Assembly (NCBI GenBank): GCA_947443815.1 | Contig: CANEXR010000073.1 | Coordinates: 1 to 11,120, forward strand | Length of the DNA stretch: 11,120 nucleotides | Origin: Flavobacteriaceae bacterium | GTDB lineage: Bacteria; Bacteroidota; Bacteroidia; Flavobacteriales; Flavobacteriaceae | Reading direction: 5' to 3' | Part shown: piece after piece, positions 6,916-11,120 of the stretch | Layout of the letters: the number at the start of each line of letters is the position of its first letter | How positions within the stretch are numbered: position 1 is the stretch's first letter | Notes under the pieces: generated by a model | Database searches by the model: none | Seen by the model: the letters and a program-made list of their open reading frames with translations, nothing else | What the model was told of the DNA's origin: nothing | Program-made: the position numbers and the translations under genes

Positions 6916-9378
6916 ATGAAAAAAATAAAATTTTTATTATTACTTACCCTATTTCTTGTAAGCATAATAAGCTTTGCACAGCAAGCTCCTCCAACTGCAA
7001 AAATCAAATTTAAAGTTAACGGAAGAGTAATCGAAAAAACAAGCAAACAACCTCTTGAATATGCTACAATCACTTTCAAAAACCCAAACAATCCAAAAGA
7101 TCTTACTGGAGGTATAACCAATGCTAAAGGAGAATTTGACATTGCAGTATCACCCGGAATATATGACATTACCATTGAGTTTATTTCTTTTAAAGCAATT
7201 GAAATCAAACAAAAAAGTATTCAAAATGATATTAGTCTAGGGTTAATTGCCTTAGATGAGGATGCTTCACAACTGAATGAAGTTGTTGTACGTGCCGAAA
7301 AAACTACTGTCGAAATAAAATTAGACAAAAAAGTTTATAATGTAGGTAGTGATTTATTAGTAAAAGGGGGAACTGTAAGCGATGTCCTTGATAATATCCC
7401 TTCCGTTTCTGTTGATGTAGAAGGTAACGTAAGTTTAAGAGGAAATGAAAATGTAAAAATCCTTATAGATGGAAGGCCTTCAAACGCTATTAATATTAAT
7501 GATGCTTTACGTTTAATTCCTGCTGATGCAATCGAAAAAGTAGAGGTTATAACCAATCCATCTGCTCGATATGATGCTGAAGGTGGCGGTGGAATATTAA
7601 ATATAATACTCAAAAAAGGAAAAAATTTAGGTTTAAACGGAACTTTTATAGCAACAACTGGCTATCCCGATAATCATAGTTTGAGTGGTACTGTCAATTA
7701 TAAATCTGAAAAATTTAACTTGTTTACAAATCAAGGATACAATTATAGAAGTAGCCCTGGTAATATGTTAACTAATACAACATATTTAAACTCCGACAAT
7801 TCTATTAAAAACTATGTTAATGAGACTCGAGAAAACGACCGATATAGTAATGGATATAACGGGAATTTTGGAATTGAATTGTATTTAGATAAATCATCAT
7901 CATGGACAAATACATTGAATTACCGAAAAAATAATGGAAATGATACCGACAATGTTTTTCAACAATATTATGATGTAAACTATGTGTACGATTATACTCG
8001 AAATCGAATTAATAAAGAAATAAAAGATAGCCAAAACGTAGAGTTTGCAACTAATTTCACAAAAAACTTCAAAAAAGAAGGACACAAACTTACCATTGAC
8101 GGGTCGTTTTCATCTAATGATGATAATACTTCCGCAATTGTTACTGATAAAGCCAATAACGCGGCACAAGTTCAATTAGACCAAACACTTAATAATCAAT
8201 CCCAAAACAGAAGTTTAATTCAAACCGATTACGTTTTGCCTTTAGGAAAAGGAAGTCAATTTGAAGCAGGGTATCGTGGTGATTTTTCTAAATTAGTAAC
8301 CGATTATAAAGTCGAAAATGATGGTGTTCTAAATCCTAATTTTACTAATATTTTAGAATATAAAGAAAACGTGAATGCTTTGTATTCACAATACGGTTTT
8401 AAAGTAAGTAAATTTTCAGCGCTTTTTGGACTTCGTTGGGAAGATTCAAAAATTGAAGTTAATCAGTTAGTAAATAGTGATTTTAATACCAAAAAATACA
8501 ATAATTTTTTCCCTAGTGCCTTTTTTACTTATGAAGTTTCGGATAAAAGTAGCATCTCTTTAAACTATAGTCGAAGAATTCAAAGACCAAGAGGACGTAT
8601 GTTAAATCCTTTTAGTAATTTATCTAGTAATATCAATATTTTTGTTGGAAATCCTGATTTAAATCCTTCCTTAAGTGACGCCATCGATTTTGGATATATC
8701 AAACGTTGGGATAAATTAACGTTTAATACTTCCTTGTATGTAAACAAAACAACTGATGTTTTTCAAATGGCAAGAAGAGAATCTGGGGATTTTGTAAATG
8801 GAACTCCAATAATTATTACAACTCCTATCAATATCGCTACGGAATACAGAACTGGTTTTGAGTTTACCTTGAATTATTCGCCATACAAATGGTGGAAATT
8901 AAACGGTAACTTTAATTTTTTTAGAAATAAAACAACTGGAGATTTTATTTATACGGATTTTAATGGACTTGAAGTGGTTCAAAATTTTGACAATATTGCT
9001 ACTTCTTGGTTTACTCGTGTCACATCAAAAGTAACTTTACCTTATAAAATAGATTGGCAAACTAATGCTACATATAATGCTCCGCAAAACAATGCCCAAG
9101 GTAAAGTATTAGGCAACTTTAGTGCAAATTTAGCCTTTAGTAAGGATGTTATGAAAGATAAAGGAACTGTTGCTTTTAATGTCAGTGATGTATTCAATTC
9201 TAGAAAAAGAATTATGGAAACCAATCTTCCAGGAGTTCTAAATTCTTATTCCGAAATGCAATGGAGAGAAAGACAGTTCACACTATCGTTTACTTATCGT
9301 TTCAATAAACAGAAAACTGAAAGAGAAAAACCTAAGAAAAACATGAATGAAGGTGGTGATAATGACTTTCAAGGATAA
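6916..9378 (+). CDS. TonB-dependent-receptor-like outer-membrane beta-barrel protein
   Basis: An 820-residue outer-membrane protein. Residues 1-21 are a signal peptide (KK, hydrophobic core, cut after SFA before QQ). A carboxypeptidase-regulatory-like beta-sandwich spans about 32-115 (VNGRVIEKTSKQPLEYATI). LNEVVVRAEK (120-129) resembles the TonB-box region of Bacteroidetes receptors. The plug domain is at about 145-235, with SLRGNENVKILIDGRP (173-188) and ARYDAEGGGGILNIILKKG (217-235). The rest is a barrel rich in aromatic alternating strands, with the last strand ending in YRF (794-796). A 24-residue charged, Gly-rich tail follows the barrel. This layout fits the 'outer membrane beta-barrel family' relatives of TonB receptors. 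There is no SusD-like lipoprotein beside it, so it is not a classical glycan SusCD pair. The ligand is unknown. The upstream ECF-type promoter suggests envelope- or substrate-responsive expression. Confidence 0.87.
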   Translation: MKKIKFLLLLTLFLVSIISFAQQAPPTAKIKFKVNGRVIEKTSKQPLEYATITFKNPNNPKDLTGGITNAKGEFDIAVSPGIYDITIEFISFKAIEIKQKSIQNDISLGLIALDEDASQLNEVVVRAEKTTVEIKLDKKVYNVGSDLLVKGGTVSDVLDNIPSVSVDVEGNVSLRGNENVKILIDGRPSNAININDALRLIPADAIEKVEVITNPSARYDAEGGGGILNIILKKGKNLGLNGTFIATTGYPDNHSLSGTVNYKSEKFNLFTNQGYNYRSSPGNMLTNTTYLNSDNSIKNYVNETRENDRYSNGYNGNFGIELYLDKSSSWTNTLNYRKNNGNDTDNVFQQYYDVNYVYDYTRNRINKEIKDSQNVEFATNFTKNFKKEGHKLTIDGSFSSNDDNTSAIVTDKANNAAQVQLDQTLNNQSQNRSLIQTDYVLPLGKGSQFEAGYRGDFSKLVTDYKVENDGVLNPNFTNILEYKENVNALYSQYGFKVSKFSALFGLRWEDSKIEVNQLVNSDFNTKKYNNFFPSAFFTYEVSDKSSISLNYSRRIQRPRGRMLNPFSNLSSNINIFVGNPDLNPSLSDAIDFGYIKRWDKLTFNTSLYVNKTTDVFQMARRESGDFVNGTPIIITTPINIATEYRTGFEFTLNYSPYKWWKLNGNFNFFRNKTTGDFIYTDFNGLEVVQNFDNIATSWFTRVTSKVTLPYKIDWQTNATYNAPQNNAQGKVLGNFSANLAFSKDVMKDKGTVAFNVSDVFNSRKRIMETNLPGVLNSYSEMQWRERQFTLSFTYRFNKQKTEREKPKKNMNEGGDNDFQG

Positions 9379-9410
9379 AAAAAAAGACTCGTGAAAACGG
9401 GTCTTTTTTT
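9379..9410. terminator. Bidirectional GAAA-loop terminator between convergent genes
   Basis: AAAAAAAGACTCGT (9379-9392) pairs over 14 bp with ACGGGTCTTTTTTT (9397-9410), with one T-G pair, capped by a GAAA tetraloop of the stable GNRA class. A T-run follows on the plus strand (9404-9410) and a longer one on the minus strand. The stem begins on the base right after the receptor stop codon and lies 18 bases past the stop of the small convergent gene, so it can end both. Confidence 0.92.
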
Positions 9411-9428
9411 ATGAAAACAATCTACTGA

Positions 9429-9599
9429 TTATAGCGATTGCTCTGCTTTCTTTTTTGCTTTTTTTTCTTTGTACGCTTCCCAAGTTGCTCCGCCAACCCA
9501 ATAGGATACGAAACCAACTAAGAAAAACATTAACCAAAAACCTATAGTTAAAACGGTTAAGAAAAGTAAAAAGCCTAAATACTGTGAAAAATCAAACAT
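9429..9599 (-). CDS. Small single-pass membrane protein, function unknown
   Basis: A 56-residue protein starting MFDFSQYLG. One very hydrophobic stretch, about residues 8-35, is rich in Phe, Leu and Trp; it could be one long membrane helix or a tight hairpin. It is followed by WVGGATWEAY and a Lys/Glu/Ala-rich tail (KEKKAKKKAEQ) that should lie in the cytoplasm. I recognise no family. The reading frame is open further up to a TTG at 9627-9629, but that codon lies inside the promoter's downstream box, so the ATG at 9597-9599 is the start; it also has GGAAG two bases upstream. The strong promoter, terminator and membrane-helix composition argue it is a real gene. It is convergent with the receptor gene and divergent from fumC. 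Confidence 0.7.
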   Translation of the reverse strand: MFDFSQYLGFLLFLTVLTIGFWLMFFLVGFVSYWVGGATWEAYKEKKAKKKAEQSL

Positions 9600-9626
9600 A
9601 TCTTCCGGAATTTTTGAATGTAAGTA

Positions 9627-9657
9627 CAAATGTAAGTTTATTATTTTTCCTTAGCAA
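9627..9657 (-). promoter_or_regulatory. Consensus Bacteroidetes promoter of the small membrane protein gene
   Basis: On the minus strand TTG (9657-9655) is followed after 20 bases by TACATTTG (9634-9627), an exact match to the Bacteroidetes TAnnTTTG box at an allowed spacing. Transcription would start around 9620-9622, about 20 bases before the ATG at 9599. Confidence 0.65.
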
Positions 9658-9806
9658 TAAAAATTGCAAAAACTACAAATCAATTTTTACAAAGAAGAAT
9701 TATCCGTATATTTAATAGATTTTATTTCAAACTAAACTGTCACTTAAAATTATTCTGTTTGAATTGTCAATTTGAACTCCTAATTAATTTAATTTACTCT
9801 ACAAAA

Positions 9807-11120
9807 ATGAAATTCAGAACTGAAAAAGATACGCTAGGAGAAGTTCAGGTACCGGTCGATAAATATTGGGGTGCTCAAACAGAACGCTCTAGAAATAATT
9901 TTAAAATTGGTCCAGCAGCTTCCATGCCTATCGCAATTATTAGAGGTTTTGCTTATTTAAAAAAAGCGGCAGCCTACACCAACTGTGATTTAGGTATTTT
10001 ATCCGAAGAAAAAAAAGAAGCAATCGCCCAAGTTTGCAATGAGATTCTAGACGGGAAATTAGACGATGAGTTTCCATTAGTAATTTGGCAAACTGGGTCT
10101 GGCACACAAAGTAATATGAATGTTAATGAAGTTATTGCTAACAGAGCCCATGTTATAAAAGGATATACAATTGGCCAAGAAGAGCCCTATATAAAAGCAA
10201 ATGATGATGTAAATAAATCGCAATCATCAAACGATACTTTTCCAACAGCAATGCATATTGCAGCTTATAAAATGGTAGTAGAAGTAACCCTCCCAAGTAT
10301 TGAAAAATTGAGAGATACTTTATATGCAAAATCAATTGAATTCAAAAAAGTAATAAAAATTGGTCGTACGCATTTAATGGATGCAACACCACTTACTTTA
10401 GGTCAAGAGATTTCAGGTTATGCCGCACAACTAACATTTGGAATAAAGGCATTAAAAAACACTTTAAACCATCTATCTCAAATAGCATTAGGAGGAACAG
10501 CTGTAGGCACTGGTTTAAATACACCTGCTGGATACGACCAAAAAGTAGCACAATATGTAGCGCAATTCACAGGACATCCATTTATAACCGCCGAAAATAA
10601 ATTTGAAGCCTTGGCTGCACATGATGCAATTGTAGAGTCACATGGCGCATTAAAACAACTAGCCGTATCACTCAACAAGATTGCAAATGATATCCGAATG
10701 CTTGCGTCAGGACCACGCTCTGGAATTGGAGAAATTCTAATCCCCGAAAATGAACCAGGTTCGTCAATCATGCCTGGAAAAGTAAATCCAACACAATGTG
10801 AAGCGCTAACAATGGTTTGCGCCCAAGTCATAGGCAATGATGTAGCCATAACTGTTGGTGGTATGCAAGGACATTACGAACTAAATGTTTTCAAACCGTT
10901 AATGGCTGCAAATTTTCTGCAATCAGCAGAATTATTAGGGAATGCTTGTAGCTCATTTGACCTAAATTGTGCTCAAGGGATTACTCCAAATTACAAAAGA
11001 ATAGCTGAATTGGTGGCCAATTCATTAATGCTAGTTACTGCTTTGAATACCAAAATTGGATACTATAAATCTGCCGAAATAGCTCAAACTGCCCATAAAA
11101 ATGGAACAACTTTAAAAGAA
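9807..11120 (+). CDS. fumC: Class II fumarate hydratase (fumarase C), 3' end beyond the window
   Basis: Fumarase C reversibly hydrates fumarate to L-malate in the TCA cycle as a cytoplasmic homotetramer without an iron-sulfur cluster. The frame opens at ATG 9807 and runs unbroken for 438 codons to the last base; E. coli FumC has 467, so about 30 residues are missing at the right edge. Substrate-binding TGSGTQSNMN is at 96-105. KSQSSNDTFPT is at 137-147. GRTHLMDATPLTLGQE (186-201) holds Thr188-His189, equivalent to the E. coli Thr187-His188 pair. The superfamily signature GSSIMPGKVNPTQCE is at 318-332 with catalytic Ser319. GTQSNMNVNEV and PGKVNPTQ separate it from aspartase and argininosuccinate lyase. 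The upstream gap (9658-9806) shows no convincing promoter; two TTTG-containing near-matches lie at about 9757-9775. The ATG has no Shine-Dalgarno. Confidence 0.96.
   Translation, partial: MKFRTEKDTLGEVQVPVDKYWGAQTERSRNNFKIGPAASMPIAIIRGFAYLKKAAAYTNCDLGILSEEKKEAIAQVCNEILDGKLDDEFPLVIWQTGSGTQSNMNVNEVIANRAHVIKGYTIGQEEPYIKANDDVNKSQSSNDTFPTAMHIAAYKMVVEVTLPSIEKLRDTLYAKSIEFKKVIKIGRTHLMDATPLTLGQEISGYAAQLTFGIKALKNTLNHLSQIALGGTAVGTGLNTPAGYDQKVAQYVAQFTGHPFITAENKFEALAAHDAIVESHGALKQLAVSLNKIANDIRMLASGPRSGIGEILIPENEPGSSIMPGKVNPTQCEALTMVCAQVIGNDVAITVGGMQGHYELNVFKPLMAANFLQSAELLGNACSSFDLNCAQGITPNYKRIAELVANSLMLVTALNTKIGYYKSAEIAQTAHKNGTTLKE

Noticed and set aside
6888..7208. 106-residue open frame on the minus strand across the receptor start
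   Set aside because: It is antisense to the signal peptide and N-terminal domain of the receptor and resembles no protein I know.
9627..9629. TTG as start codon of the small membrane protein
   Set aside because: The codon is inside the TACATTTG promoter box, so it would not be in the transcript; the ATG at 9597-9599 is better placed.
9654..9667. Short inverted repeat GCAAT-AAAA-ATTGC as an operator
   Set aside because: Five-base arms are common by chance in A+T-rich DNA, although it does touch the TTG box of the adjacent promoter.
10478..10849. 123-residue open frame on the minus strand
   Set aside because: It lies wholly antisense to fumC, whose motifs are unmistakable; no promoter or plausible domain is seen for it.
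1..11120. CRISPR arrays, tRNA or rRNA genes, insertion sequences, phage or defence genes
   Set aside because: No spaced direct repeats, no cloverleaf-like segments, no transposase or integrase motifs were seen; gene content is housekeeping.

Overview
The window looks like core chromosome of a low-GC member of the Bacteroidota, most likely a Flavobacterium or close relative (Flavobacteriaceae). The evidence is very A+T-rich intergenic DNA, near-absence of Shine-Dalgarno sequences before start codons, one perfect Bacteroidetes-type promoter (TTG-N20-TACATTTG), an outer-membrane receptor with a carboxypeptidase-regulatory-like N-terminal domain, a short MenE of the Bacteroidetes type, and an unusual-looking intergenic inverted repeat I associate with Flavobacteriia. 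I see no transposase, phage, CRISPR, tRNA or rRNA.

Left part (1-4245, all + strand): a partly cut intergenic inverted repeat; prfB (release factor 2) with its in-frame UGA and programmed +1 frameshift; an LpxD-type acyltransferase for lipid A; and the carboxyltransferase subunit of an MCC-like acyl-CoA carboxylase. Clear intrinsic terminators follow prfB and lpxD, so these three genes look like separate transcription units.

Middle (4415-6837): a minus-strand pair, a CPBP-family intramembrane protease and menE (o-succinylbenzoate-CoA ligase, menaquinone synthesis), overlapping by 8 bases. A symmetrical hairpin separates menE from the convergent carboxylase gene. Divergent to the pair is a small ArsC-family thiol reductase.

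Right part (6916-11120): a TonB-dependent-receptor-like outer-membrane protein preceded by an ECF-sigma-type promoter candidate; a GAAA-loop bidirectional terminator; a tiny convergent membrane protein with a consensus promoter that fixes its start; and class II fumarase (fumC), open at the right edge with 438 codons present.

Functionally these are housekeeping genes (translation termination, envelope lipid, acyl-CoA metabolism, respiration quinone, TCA cycle) with one envelope receptor. There is no obvious new multi-gene system. The most informative signals are regulatory: the RF2 frameshift site with a perfect AGGAGG in a lineage that barely uses Shine-Dalgarno initiation, the ECF-like promoter, and the repeat at the left edge.
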